Positions 20,278 to 29,339 of a DNA stretch of 64,000 bases are shown piece by piece. The position numbers were made by a program, and so were the translations under genes. Each line of letters starts with the position of its first letter. The stretch's first letter is position 1. The stretch is from assembly GCF_002746455.1 (NCBI RefSeq), contig NZ_NWUW01000005.1, positions 124,001 through 188,000 on the forward strand, given 5' to 3'. This DNA is from Bacillus fungorum (GTDB taxonomy: Bacteria; Bacillota; Bacilli; Bacillales; Bacillaceae_G). The notes beneath the pieces are model-generated. The model was given only the letters and a program-made list of their open reading frames with translations, searched no databases and was not told the origin of the DNA.

Positions 20278-21495
20278 TTAAGCAAATTTGTTTTTGATCC
20301 AGTTCTTACCTTCTACAAGGCGAGCTGTCATTACGGCACAAGCGTTATCTGCTGTTACGTTTAACATCGTTGCAGGAGGATCAATGATTGTACTAATTGC
20401 CGCAATAATAGGCAATGCTTCTGGCGGGAATCCGTATAGAGAAACGATTAACATTTCACCAATCATACCGCCGCCTGGAATTGCGCCCATTACTGTTCCG
20501 ACTAATAGAGAAACAACAAGTGCGATCGCTAATGTTTTCGGTCCTTCAAATTCCATGTTGAAAATACCGAATAAGAAAGAAACTTTTAATACGCCGCCTA
20601 AAACAGATCCGTCTTTATGAAGTGTAGATCCAAGAAGGACAACTGTTTCACGAATGTCAGCCGAGATACCCATTTTCTTCGTTGCTTCCAAGTTCGCTGG
20701 AATACTAGCAGCACTACTACAAGTTGCAAGTGATGTAACTGTAGGAGAGACCATGTTCTTCCAAAATACTTGTACACCTTGTTTGCGACCTGCAAGGTAT
20801 GCATAGAACGTGAAGAATACAAAGAAATAAATGAGAGACGCTGGATAGTATACCATTGCCGCTCGGAAGTAAGTTCCAAGAAGTTGTGGTCCGAATTCAC
20901 CAACTAACGCTGCGAAGTAAGCAGCAAGTCCGATTGGAGCGTAGTACATAATGAAAGATACAACTTTCATTGAAATTTCTGCACCAGCTTGTAAGAATGT
21001 AGCGAATGGTTTTCCTTTTTCACCAACTGCTGAAGTTGCAACCCCCATTAAAATAGAGAAGAAAATAAGAGCTAACATATTTTCACGAGATAGTAACTTC
21101 GAGAAGTCAGATACTGTTAGAATACCGACGATTTGATCTGCAACACTAACAGCTTTTTCAGCTTTATCAGGTTGTGTTAATTCCAATACAACACCTTGTG
21201 CTGGCGGGAATACTTTCACGACAATAATCATAAAAATAGCAGCTAAAATACTTGTAAATAAAAAAGTACCAGCCATGCTAGACATAATTTTACCGAAACG
21301 TTTTAATCCATCCATATTAGCAATAGATGATGCGATGCTAAAGAACACTAACGGTACAACAATCGTAAACATTAAGTTTAAGAAAATGTCACCAAGTGGC
21401 TTTAAAGCCACTGCATCGGCACCCATGAAATAACCAATGAAACCACCAATTAGGATAGAAGATAATAAAATAAGTGGAAAGCGATATGCCTTCAT
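20278..21495 (-). CDS. Dicarboxylate/amino acid:cation symporter (DAACS family)
   Basis: This 405-residue transporter has eight hydrophobic helices plus the re-entrant loops of the GltP/DctA fold. The serine-rich loop SLATCSSAASIPANLE and the final TIIDPPATMLNVTADNACAVM carry the substrate and sodium signature of the family. It probably imports glutamate, aspartate or a C4 dicarboxylate with cations, and the exact substrate is not readable. GGAGGATAT precedes the ATG. It is divergent from the first PTS cassette. Confidence 0.88.
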   Translation of the reverse strand: MKAYRFPLILLSSILIGGFIGYFMGADAVALKPLGDIFLNLMFTIVVPLVFFSIASSIANMDGLKRFGKIMSSMAGTFLFTSILAAIFMIIVVKVFPPAQGVVLELTQPDKAEKAVSVADQIVGILTVSDFSKLLSRENMLALIFFSILMGVATSAVGEKGKPFATFLQAGAEISMKVVSFIMYYAPIGLAAYFAALVGEFGPQLLGTYFRAAMVYYPASLIYFFVFFTFYAYLAGRKQGVQVFWKNMVSPTVTSLATCSSAASIPANLEATKKMGISADIRETVVLLGSTLHKDGSVLGGVLKVSFLFGIFNMEFEGPKTLAIALVVSLLVGTVMGAIPGGGMIGEMLIVSLYGFPPEALPIIAAISTIIDPPATMLNVTADNACAVMTARLVEGKNWIKNKFA

Positions 21496-21717
21496 AAATA
21501 TATCCTCCTATCAATTAAAAAATCCTACTGAATTATTATAGCGAGTTAGAATCCCCTTTACTAGAAGAATACTGATCAATGTAACAGAGTGAAAATTAAG
21601 AATTTTTTGTTTTTAAGCTCGGCATACAGCAGGAAATCTAGACATATATATTTGTAACCTAGTGGTGGCAAAGGATGCGCCGTAACTTAGGTTTGGAAAA
21701 AGGGGGAGGGAAAAGGG

Positions 21718-22020
21718 ATGAATATTTTGCTTTGCTGTGCAGCGGGAATGTCTTCCAGTTTGATTGTAACAAAAATGGAGAAAGCAGCAGAGGCAAGAGG
21801 AATAGAGGTAAAGATTTGGGCTGTATCAGGTTCAGAAGTGAATAGTCATATTGATAAAGCTGATGTACTTTTACTTGGACCGCAAGTACGTTATTTATTA
21901 CCGAAAATGAAAGAATTATGTAAGGAGAAAGGGATACCTGTTGATGTCATTCAATCCGTCCATTACGGACTTTGTAATGGAGAAGCTATCTTGCAAGCAG
22001 CTTTGTCAATGAAACCATGA
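21718..22020 (+). CDS. PTS lactose/cellobiose-type EIIB (first cassette)
   Basis: This 100-residue EIIB passes phosphate from EIIA to the sugar during uptake. The phosphorylated cysteine is in [11 protein letters not shown] (Cys7), the standard position before GMS in the CelA/ChbB group. It is the first gene of a IIB-IIC-IIA cassette and clearly paralogous to the EIIB at 25089. A purine-rich site (GGGGGAGGG) precedes the ATG. No hydrolase gene follows in this cassette. Confidence 0.92.
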   Translation: MNILLCCAAGMSSSLIVTKMEKAAEARGIEVKIWAVSGSEVNSHIDKADVLLLGPQVRYLLPKMKELCKEKGIPVDVIQSVHYGLCNGEAILQAALSMKP

Positions 22021-22034
22021 GGAGAGTGGGATAG

Positions 22035-23336
22035 ATGATACGGTTTTTAGAGAAATATGTAATGCCACTAGCAGGGAAGATTGCAGAGCAGAGGCACTTG
22101 CTAGCAATTCGTGATGGACTTGTATTGACGATGCCTTTCTTAATTATAGGATCAATTTTTCTTATTATTAGTACGTTACCAATACCAGGGTACAATGAAT
22201 TTATGGCAAGTTTGTTTGGGGAAAAATGGAACGTAGCATTAGGGTATCCAGTTAGTGCAACTTTTAATATAATGGCTTTAATAGCTGTTTTTGGAATCGC
22301 TTACAGGCTTGGGGAGTATTATAAAGTAGATGCTTTAGCATCTGGGGCATTGTCGCTTGTGACGTTTTTACTTGCAACTCCATTTCAAGTTGCATATATT
22401 GTACCGGGTACGAAAGAAAGTATACTGGTAGATGGAGTAATTCCAGCGGCATTAATGGGAAGCCAAGGTTTATTTGTAGCGATGATTATTGCAATTATAT
22501 CTACTGAAATATACCGATTTCTTGTACAAAAAAAGATGATTATAAAGATGCCTGAGACCGTTCCACCAGCAGTAACACGTTCATTTGCAGCACTTATTCC
22601 GGGATTTATTGTTGTGACAGTTGTTTGGATCATTAGATTGATTTTTGAACACACAACTTTCGGAAGCATTCATAATGTTGTAGGGAAGCTACTGCAAGAA
22701 CCACTTAGTATACTTGGTGCTAGTCTTTGGGGAGCAGTCATAGCGGTTATTCTCGTTCATGTCCTTTGGGCGTGTGGAATTCATGGGGCTACAATTGTGG
22801 GCGGCGTAATGAGTCCAATTTGGTTATCATTAATGGATCAAAATCGAATTGCTTTTCAGGCTGGTCAAGACGTACCGAATACAATTACCGCACAGTTTTT
22901 TGATTTATGGATTTATATGGGTGGTTCTGGTGCAACACTAGCCTTAGTTGTCGGAATGTTATTGTTTGCACGAAGTCAGCAATTAAAAAGTTTAGGACGA
23001 TTGTCAATTGCACCTGGTATTTTTAACATTAATGAAATGGTAACTTTCGGTATGCCAATTGTCATGAATCCACTGTTACTGATTCCATTTATATTAGTTC
23101 CAGTTGTGTTAACGATTGTTTCTTATTTCGCAATGGAATGGGGATTGGTAGCTCGCCCAAGTGGTGCTGCTGTAACATGGACGACACCAATTCTATTTAG
23201 TGGATATTTAGGATCGGGTGGGAGAATTTCAGGTGTTATTTTGCAACTCGTTAACTTTGCACTAGCGTTCGCCATTTATTTACCGTTCTTAAAAATATGG
23301 GATAAACAAAAGTTGGCGGAAGAAAAGGGGGAGTAA
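22035..23336 (+). CDS. PTS cellobiose-type EIIC (first cassette)
   Basis: This 433-residue permease translocates and presents a beta-disaccharide for phosphorylation. About ten hydrophobic segments are visible. Family landmarks include HVLWACGIHGATIVGGV (residues about 240-256) and FNINEMVTFGMPIVMNP (about 335-350). It begins 14 bases after EIIB. It resembles the EIIC at 25408 along its length but is clearly diverged from it, so the two probably differ in substrate. Confidence 0.92.
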   Translation: MIRFLEKYVMPLAGKIAEQRHLLAIRDGLVLTMPFLIIGSIFLIISTLPIPGYNEFMASLFGEKWNVALGYPVSATFNIMALIAVFGIAYRLGEYYKVDALASGALSLVTFLLATPFQVAYIVPGTKESILVDGVIPAALMGSQGLFVAMIIAIISTEIYRFLVQKKMIIKMPETVPPAVTRSFAALIPGFIVVTVVWIIRLIFEHTTFGSIHNVVGKLLQEPLSILGASLWGAVIAVILVHVLWACGIHGATIVGGVMSPIWLSLMDQNRIAFQAGQDVPNTITAQFFDLWIYMGGSGATLALVVGMLLFARSQQLKSLGRLSIAPGIFNINEMVTFGMPIVMNPLLLIPFILVPVVLTIVSYFAMEWGLVARPSGAAVTWTTPILFSGYLGSGGRISGVILQLVNFALAFAIYLPFLKIWDKQKLAEEKGE

Positions 23337-23345
23337 AGAACTAAA

Positions 23346-23663
23346 ATGGATACGATAGAAACGAAGGCTTTTCATTTAATTTTGCATGGGGGAAATGCGA
23401 GAAGTTGTTCAATGGAAGCAATTGATTGCGCAAAGCGTGGAGAATTTACAGAAGCAGAAGCGAAATTACAAGAAGCGTTAGAGGAATTAAAAGAGGCGCA
23501 CCGTGTACAAACGGATCTCATACAGAAAGAAGCTGGTGGTGAAAAGACCGAAGTTACCCTTCTGATGGTGCATGCGCAAGATCATTTAATGAATGCTATT
23601 ACAGTAAAGGAATTAGCGAGTGAGTTTGTAGAATTATATAAGAAAATGTCAGTGAATGAATGA
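23346..23663 (+). CDS. PTS lactose/cellobiose-type EIIA (first cassette)
   Basis: This 105-residue all-helical EIIA accepts phosphate from HPr. The active histidine is the first in [10 protein letters not shown] (about His76), with the trimer-metal aspartate three residues later. It begins nine bases after EIIC and is followed immediately by a terminator, so the cassette is IIB-IIC-IIA only. Confidence 0.92.
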   Translation: MDTIETKAFHLILHGGNARSCSMEAIDCAKRGEFTEAEAKLQEALEELKEAHRVQTDLIQKEAGGEKTEVTLLMVHAQDHLMNAITVKELASEFVELYKKMSVNE

Positions 23664-23688
23664 ACCTTGCTTATGCAAGGTTTTTTTA
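23663..23688 (+). terminator. Terminator of the first PTS cassette
   Basis: AACCTTGC-TTAT-GCAAGGTT followed by TTTTT. It overlaps the stop codon of EIIA. Confidence 0.85.
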
Positions 23689-23796
23689 TATGTTGAAAAG
23701 ATACTGTTATGACGAAACGAAGACCACTTACGCAAGATTGTATTTATTATTTCCAACTTTATGTAAAAATGAAAGTGTAAAGGAGGTGGGAAATAG

Positions 23797-24246
23797 ATGA
23801 AAGTTCACATCGAATTAGACCCATCACAAGAAGAAGTAGAAATAATTATAAAAACGAAGGAAATAACAGATGATATTCAGCAACTTTTAAAAATAATAGA
23901 GGGGGGAACTGTAAATCAAATTGTTGGTGTATTGGATCATCAGTATCATTTATTGGATTTACATGATATTTATTGGTTTTATACAGAAGAAAGAAAAGTT
24001 ATGGCGCAAACGAAGAAAGGGAGTCTTGAAGTGAAGGCTCGCTTATATGAATTAGAGGAACAGTTAGCCGGAAAGCGTTTTGCTAGATTTTCTAAGTCAA
24101 TACTTGCAAATTTAGGGCATGTAAAAAGTTTTGAAATGTCTTTTAGCGGTAGTATGTGTGCTCAATTTTCTAATGGAATGAAAGAATATGTTTCGAGGAA
24201 GTACGTACCGCTTATTAAAGAGGTTTTAAATATAGGAGGAGGTTAA
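23797..24246 (+). CDS. LytTR-domain DNA-binding protein
   Basis: A 149-residue regulator with a C-terminal LytTR domain (residues about 50-145). The stretch LHDIYWFYTEERKVMAQTKKG and the ending FARFSKSILANLGHVKSFEMSFSG are typical of this all-beta DNA-binding fold. The N-terminal 50 residues show no receiver domain, so it is not a standard response regulator. It is paired with the DUF3021 membrane protein three bases downstream, a common pairing that suggests the membrane partner modulates it. Confidence 0.85.
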   Translation: MKVHIELDPSQEEVEIIIKTKEITDDIQQLLKIIEGGTVNQIVGVLDHQYHLLDLHDIYWFYTEERKVMAQTKKGSLEVKARLYELEEQLAGKRFARFSKSILANLGHVKSFEMSFSGSMCAQFSNGMKEYVSRKYVPLIKEVLNIGGG

Positions 24247-24249
24247 AAG

Positions 24250-24654
24250 ATGTTTGATAGAGTTATAAATAAAATTGCTTTTGGTTTAGGGATGGCGATG
24301 ATATATAGTCTATTGTTTTTATGGATCGGTTATGTGAAAGGGGTAGAAACAGTAGAAACGAAAATCTTAATTACGTATTTAGTTACAGCCAATATAGTAG
24401 GACTTATCTTTTCTTTCGCTTCATTTATTTTTGAAAAAGAAGAATGGAGTATATTAAAACAAACGATGATTCACTTTATTGTTTTGCTAGGAACATTTTT
24501 GCCTACAGCAATTTGGGTTGGATGGGTTCCAAATCGTTTCGGTCCAATTCTTATTTGTATAGGAATCTTTATTGTTATTTACTTTATTATATGGTGTATG
24601 ATGACGCTGTATTGGAAGCGGAAAATAGAAAAATTAAATCATCAATTACGGTGA
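24250..24654 (+). CDS. DUF3021 membrane protein
   Basis: A 134-residue protein with four transmembrane helices of the DUF3021 family, which is nearly always encoded beside a LytTR regulator. It likely acts as its membrane partner or anti-regulator, by analogy with LytTR/inhibitor pairs, but this is inference. GGAGGAGG overlaps the end of the upstream gene and provides tight coupling. Confidence 0.82.
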   Translation: MFDRVINKIAFGLGMAMIYSLLFLWIGYVKGVETVETKILITYLVTANIVGLIFSFASFIFEKEEWSILKQTMIHFIVLLGTFLPTAIWVGWVPNRFGPILICIGIFIVIYFIIWCMMTLYWKRKIEKLNHQLR

Positions 24655-24679
24655 AAAAAATTATGTATGTGTCCGTACT

Positions 24680-24722
24680 ATCAGTGGGGGATGAACAAAA
24701 CCCTCACTGATTAATGTTTTAC
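24680..24722 (+). repeat. bcr1-like repeat, right-end fragment
   Basis: ATCAGTGGGGGATGAA followed by CAAAACCCTCACTGATTAAT matches only the terminal hairpin of the complete copies. The left hairpin is missing. A TTTAT occurs shortly downstream at 24728-24732, with no matching flank on the left. Confidence 0.55.
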
Positions 24723-24884
24723 TTTCTTTTATTCTGTGTAATTTTTGTTTTGATAAGTGATAGAAAGGTATGCTCAAGAGAGGTTTATTTTTTTACTGGA
24801 TTTTCACGCTAAAAAAATTTTTTAGTGTTTTTTTGTTTTAAATAGAGCTAGACAACTAAACACTAATCTATTTTCATACAGTTA

Positions 24885-24923
24885 TGTGTTAAAACCGTGT
24901 TGTTTTATAACACACTGTGTGTT
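24885..24923. promoter_or_regulatory. Candidate upstream activator site
   Basis: TGTGTTA (24885-24891) faces TAACACA (24908-24914), overlapping the palindrome AACACACTGTGTGTT (24909-24923). The dyads lie about 80-120 bases before the sigma-54 promoter, where a LevR-type activator would bind. No binding data support the assignment. Confidence 0.4.
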
Positions 24924-24942
24924 TTTTGAGTGACACACTAAT

Positions 24943-24956
24943 CGAAAGCGTTAACA
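24943..24956 (+). promoter_or_regulatory. cre site upstream of the second PTS operon
   Basis: CGAAAGCGTTAACA matches 13 of 14 positions of TGWAANCGNTNWCA. It lies between the candidate activator site and the sigma-54 promoter, where CcpA could interfere with activation. Confidence 0.5.
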
Positions 24957-25004
24957 CACAAAGAAAACAGTCGAAAAAGTGCTGATTTTAGTGGTTTTAA
25001 AAAG

Positions 25005-25021
25005 TTGGCACGCTAATTGCA
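25005..25021 (+). promoter_or_regulatory. Sigma-54 (-24/-12) promoter of the second PTS operon
   Basis: TTGGCACGCTAATTGCA fits the consensus TTGGCAC-N4-TTGCW with correct GG-to-GC spacing. It lies 68 bases before the EIIB start codon. A sigma-54 activator of the LevR type is encoded at 31306-33981. Confidence 0.9.
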
Positions 25022-25088
25022 TTAATAAATAGCGTAAAGAAAAATAAATAAACATAAACTTTTTATACTACACAAGGGGGATTTTCAA

Positions 25089-25391
25089 ATGAATATTTTA
25101 TTATGTTGCTCAGCAGGGATGTCTACAAGTTTACTAGTTACAAAAATGGAAGCGGCTGCAAAAGCTCGCGGTCTAGAAGGAAAGATTTGGGCTGTATCTG
25201 GGGATGCAGTAAAAACGAATATCGATCAAGCAGATGTATTATTACTAGGACCACAAGTTCGTTACATGCTTTCTTCAATGAAAACGCTTGCTGATGAGAG
25301 AAACGTTGGAATCGACGTTATCAATCCAATGCACTACGGCATGATGAATGGAGAAGCAGTTTTAGATCACGCATTAACACTTAAAAAATAA
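25089..25391 (+). CDS. PTS lactose/cellobiose-type EIIB (second cassette)
   Basis: A 100-residue EIIB with its active cysteine in [11 protein letters not shown] (Cys7). First gene of the sigma-54-driven operon IIB-IIC-IIA-GH4-ChbG. It is similar to the EIIB at 21718 over its whole length, pointing to duplication of the cassette. AAGGGGGATTTTCAA precedes the ATG. The deacetylase at the end of the operon suggests an N-acetylated disaccharide such as chitobiose as substrate. Confidence 0.92.
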   Translation: MNILLCCSAGMSTSLLVTKMEAAAKARGLEGKIWAVSGDAVKTNIDQADVLLLGPQVRYMLSSMKTLADERNVGIDVINPMHYGMMNGEAVLDHALTLKK

Positions 25392-25407
25392 TTAGGGGGG
25401 AAGTAAA

Positions 25408-26712
25408 ATGCAAAAGTTTATTGCATTTATGGAGAAGTACATGGTTCCGATTGCTGGTAAAATCGGATCGCAACGTCACTTAGCTGCGATCCGAGATGGA
25501 TTTATTGCAGTTATGCCACTTATTTTAGTTGGTTCGATGGCAGTACTAGTTAATGGTTTACCAATTCCAGCATTCCAAAATTTTATGAAAGATTTATTCG
25601 GTGAAACTTGGACACAAATTGGTGCTGGTATGTGGACAGGGTCCTTCGGGGTATTAGCTCTGATGGTGGCGGTTACCATAAGTTATAACTTAGCAAAATC
25701 TTACGGTGTTGATGGATTGTCAGCAGGTATTATTTCGTTTGGTGCATTAATTATTCTTACACCAACAACACCAAAAGAAGCTGGAATAAATATGCTTTGG
25801 ACAGGCGCACAGGGTTTGTTCGTTTCACTTATTGTCTCCATACTCGTAACGGAGATATTCCGCTTCTTTGTTCAAAGAAACATTACAATTAAAATGCCAG
25901 ACGGTGTACCACCAGCAGTAATGAAATCTTTCGCTGCGTTAGTTCCAGCATTTGTGATTTTAACAGGTGTTGCAGGTATTCAATTAGCAGTAAAACTAGC
26001 AGGTACAAGTGTTCATGAGTATATCTTTAATACATTACAAGTTCCATTACAAGGGTTAGCAGGTACGTTACCAAGTGCAATCTTCATCGCGTTATTAGTA
26101 CATGTACTTTGGTTCTTCGGCTTACATGGACCGAATATTGTTGGTGGTATTATCGAACCATTATACTTACCAGCATTAGAGAAAAATATTAAGTTATTCC
26201 AAGATGGTACATCTGCATTTGATGTTCCTAATATTATTACAAAACCATTCTTTGATACTTTCGTATATCTTGGTGGTTCTGGTGCAACATTAGCATTCTT
26301 AGTCGTTGTATTAATTGTAGCGAAAAGCGCACAATTACGCGGTGTATCTCGTCTATCAATTGGACCTGGTGCATTTAACATTAACGAACCAGTAATCTTT
26401 GGTACACCAATTGTTTTAAATCCAATTTTATTCATCCCGTTCGTATTAACACCTGTTGTGTTAGTTATCACATCTTATACAGCAATTTATTTAGGGTGGG
26501 TACCAAAAACAGTAGCGATGGTTCCATGGAACGTTCCACCGATTATTAGTGGATACCTTGTAACAGGATTACATCCTTCTGGTGCGATTTTACAATTATT
26601 CAACTTTGTTGTTGCAATGGCGATTTATTTCCCATTCGTTGTCGCATGCGATCGCTCAGTTATTCGCAATGAAAAAGCAGCACAAGGAAACAATAATTCT
26701 TTACCTATGTAA
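25408..26712 (+). CDS. PTS cellobiose-type EIIC (second cassette)
   Basis: A 434-residue EIIC with about ten transmembrane segments, HVLWFFGLHGPNIVGGI near 235 and FNINEPVIFGTPIVLNP near 335. The NEPV/FG glutamate region matches the family's sugar-binding loop, and here the conserved proline is present (NEPVIFG), whereas the paralogue at 22035 reads NEMVTFG. AATTAGGGGGGAAG precedes the start. A strong stem-loop follows the stop codon, before EIIA. Confidence 0.93.
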   Translation: MQKFIAFMEKYMVPIAGKIGSQRHLAAIRDGFIAVMPLILVGSMAVLVNGLPIPAFQNFMKDLFGETWTQIGAGMWTGSFGVLALMVAVTISYNLAKSYGVDGLSAGIISFGALIILTPTTPKEAGINMLWTGAQGLFVSLIVSILVTEIFRFFVQRNITIKMPDGVPPAVMKSFAALVPAFVILTGVAGIQLAVKLAGTSVHEYIFNTLQVPLQGLAGTLPSAIFIALLVHVLWFFGLHGPNIVGGIIEPLYLPALEKNIKLFQDGTSAFDVPNIITKPFFDTFVYLGGSGATLAFLVVVLIVAKSAQLRGVSRLSIGPGAFNINEPVIFGTPIVLNPILFIPFVLTPVVLVITSYTAIYLGWVPKTVAMVPWNVPPIISGYLVTGLHPSGAILQLFNFVVAMAIYFPFVVACDRSVIRNEKAAQGNNNSLPM

Positions 26713-26720
26713 CATAGTAA

Positions 26721-26754
26721 TTGTTCTCACAGATAACATGATCTGTGAGAACAA
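26721..26754 (+). other. Stem-loop inside the PTS operon
   Basis: TTGTTCTCACAGAT pairs perfectly with ATCTGTGAGAACAA around AACATG. No U tract follows, so it is not a standard terminator. It could stabilise or process the upstream EIIB-EIIC message or set the ratio to EIIA. Confidence 0.6.
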
Positions 26755-26894
26755 CTACCTTTATATCATGTTCAAAAAGATGAAATCCATCTACAAGAAC
26801 ACTAAACTATCATTCATAAAATAATAATTTAATAGAAATGTTCAAACTGAAGGGGTATTTAAATCGGTTGAACTTTATAGAGAGGGCGGTAATT

Positions 26895-27218
26895 ATGATG
26901 ACTACAGCAGAACAAATTCCATTTCAATTAATTTTAAATAGTGGTAACGCACGAAGCTTTGCGATGGAGGCACTTCAATTTGCCAAACAGGGGAAAATGG
27001 CAGAGGCTGATGAAGCGATGGTAAAGGCGAAAGAAGCGATTAATGAAGCGCATCATTTCCAAACAGAGCTCATACAATCAGAAGCAAGAGGAGAAAAAAC
27101 AGAGATTAGTGTTCTTTTAATTCACGCACAAGATCATTTAATGAATGCGATTACAGTAAAAGAATTAGCAGCAGAATTTATTGACCTTTATAAAAAGTTA
27201 GAAGCGAAAGGGGAATAA
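26895..27218 (+). CDS. PTS lactose/cellobiose-type EIIA (second cassette)
   Basis: A 107-residue EIIA with the active histidine in [12 protein letters not shown] start at the ATG at 26895, after GAGGGCGGTAATT. The frame runs 19 codons further upstream, but those residues are not part of the family. It lies 182 bases after EIIC, an unusually long gap within the operon, and 3 bases before the GH4 gene. Confidence 0.9.
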   Translation: MMTTAEQIPFQLILNSGNARSFAMEALQFAKQGKMAEADEAMVKAKEAINEAHHFQTELIQSEARGEKTEISVLLIHAQDHLMNAITVKELAAEFIDLYKKLEAKGE

Positions 27219-27221
27219 AGC

Positions 27222-28545
27222 ATGAATGGAATTAAAATTGCTACAATCGGCGGTGGATCTAGTTATACACCAGAGTTAATTGAAGGATTTATTAAACGTT
27301 ATGATGAACTTCCTGTTCGTGAAATTTGGTTAGTAGATATTGAGGCAGGAAAAGAAAAGTTAGAAATCGTTGGTAACTTAGCGAAACGTATGGTGAAAAA
27401 ATCTGGTTTACCAATCGAGGTACATTTAACGCTTGATCGCCGCGAGGCATTAAAGGATGCTGATTTCGTAACGACGCAGCTTCGCGTAGGTTTATTAGAA
27501 GCACGTGCAAAAGATGAAGCAATCCCATTAAAATATGATGTAATCGGTCAGGAAACGAATGGTCCTGGTGGTTTATTCAAAGCATTGAGAACGATTCCTG
27601 TTATTTTAGATATTTGTAAGGATATGGAGGAGCTTTGTCCGAATGCATGGTTAATTAACTTTGCAAACCCAGCTGGTATGGTAACAGAAGCTGTTCTTCG
27701 TTATACAAATATTCAAAGAGTAGTTGGTCTATGTAACGTTCCAATCGGAATTCGCATGGGTCTTGCGAGATTACTTGAAGTAGATGCAAGTCGTGTACAT
27801 GTTGACTTCGCAGGTTTAAACCATATGGTATACGGACTAGACGTATATTTAGATGGCGTAAGTGTAATGGATCGTGTGTTAGAGCTTGTAACAGATCCAG
27901 AAAAGCAAATTACGATGGAAAATATCGCTGCGCTTAACTGGGAGCCAGACTTTATTCGCGGTCTTCGTGCAATTCCATGTCCATACCATCGTTATTACTA
28001 CAAAACACGTGAAATGTTAGAAGAAGAGAAAGAAGCTTCGGTTGAAAAAGGTACACGTGCAGAAGTAGTAAAACAATTAGAAGATGATTTATTCGAGTTA
28101 TATAAAGACCCGAATTTAGATATTAAACCACCACAATTAGAAAAACGTGGCGGCGCTTATTATAGTGACGCAGCATGTAGTTTAATTACTTCTATTTACA
28201 ATAATAAAGGTGATATCCAACCTGTTAATACACGAAATAACGGAACAATTGCAAGCTTACCACATGATTCTGCTGTTGAAGTGAACTGTATTATTACGAA
28301 AGAAGGTCCAAAACCAATTGCAGTTGGAGATCTTCCGGTACCAGTTCGCGGTTTAGTACAACAAATTAAATCATTTGAGCGCACAACAATTGAAGCTGCT
28401 GTTACAGGGGATTATCATAAAGCGCTGCTTGCTATGACAATTAATCCACTTGTACCATCAGATAAAGTTGCAAAACAAATTTTAGATGAAATGTTGGAAG
28501 CGCATAAAGAATATCTTCCGCAGTTCTTCAAAAAGGTAGAGAAAT

Positions 28546-28547
<2 letters not shown>
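27222..28547 (+). CDS. GH4 6-phospho-beta-glucosidase (CelF/ChbF type)
   Basis: This NAD- and Mn-dependent glycosidase splits the phosphorylated disaccharide delivered by the PTS. The 441 residues carry the NAD-binding start ATIGGGSSYTPELIEG and the GH4 metal ligands, a cysteine in VVGLCNVPIG (about 171) and a histidine in GLNHMVYG (about 201). In E. coli the orthologous ChbF works with ChbG on chitobiose phosphate, and the same pairing here favours a chitobiose-type substrate. Cellobiose phosphate remains possible. It is tightly linked to EIIA. Confidence 0.92.
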
Positions 28548-29304
<757 letters not shown>

Positions 29305-29305
29305 A

Positions 29306-29337
29306 AAAACGACGGCTATAGAATGCCGTCGTTTTTT
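29306..29337. terminator. Convergent terminator between chbG and chrA
   Basis: AAAACGACGGC and GCCGTCGTTTT flank a short loop and are followed by TT. The arms end two bases from the chrA stop codon, so it can serve both strands. Confidence 0.85.
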
Positions 29338-29339
29338 AT

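Larger units (their letters stand above)
24655..25088. other. Regulatory region of the second PTS operon
   Basis: The left end carries a bcr1-like fragment. The right two-thirds holds CACACA-type dyads (24885-24923), a cre site (24943-24956) and a sigma-54 promoter (25005-25021). No gene is seen. Confidence 0.6.

Noticed and set aside
21662..21680. A sigma-54-like sequence (TGGCAAAGGATGC) upstream of the first PTS cassette
   Set aside because: The GG-to-GC spacing is one base short and the -12 lacks TTGC, so it is not a credible -24/-12 promoter.
26013..26471. A minus-strand open frame of 152 codons
   Set aside because: It lies wholly inside the EIIC gene, has no binding site and its composition is the reverse of a membrane protein gene.
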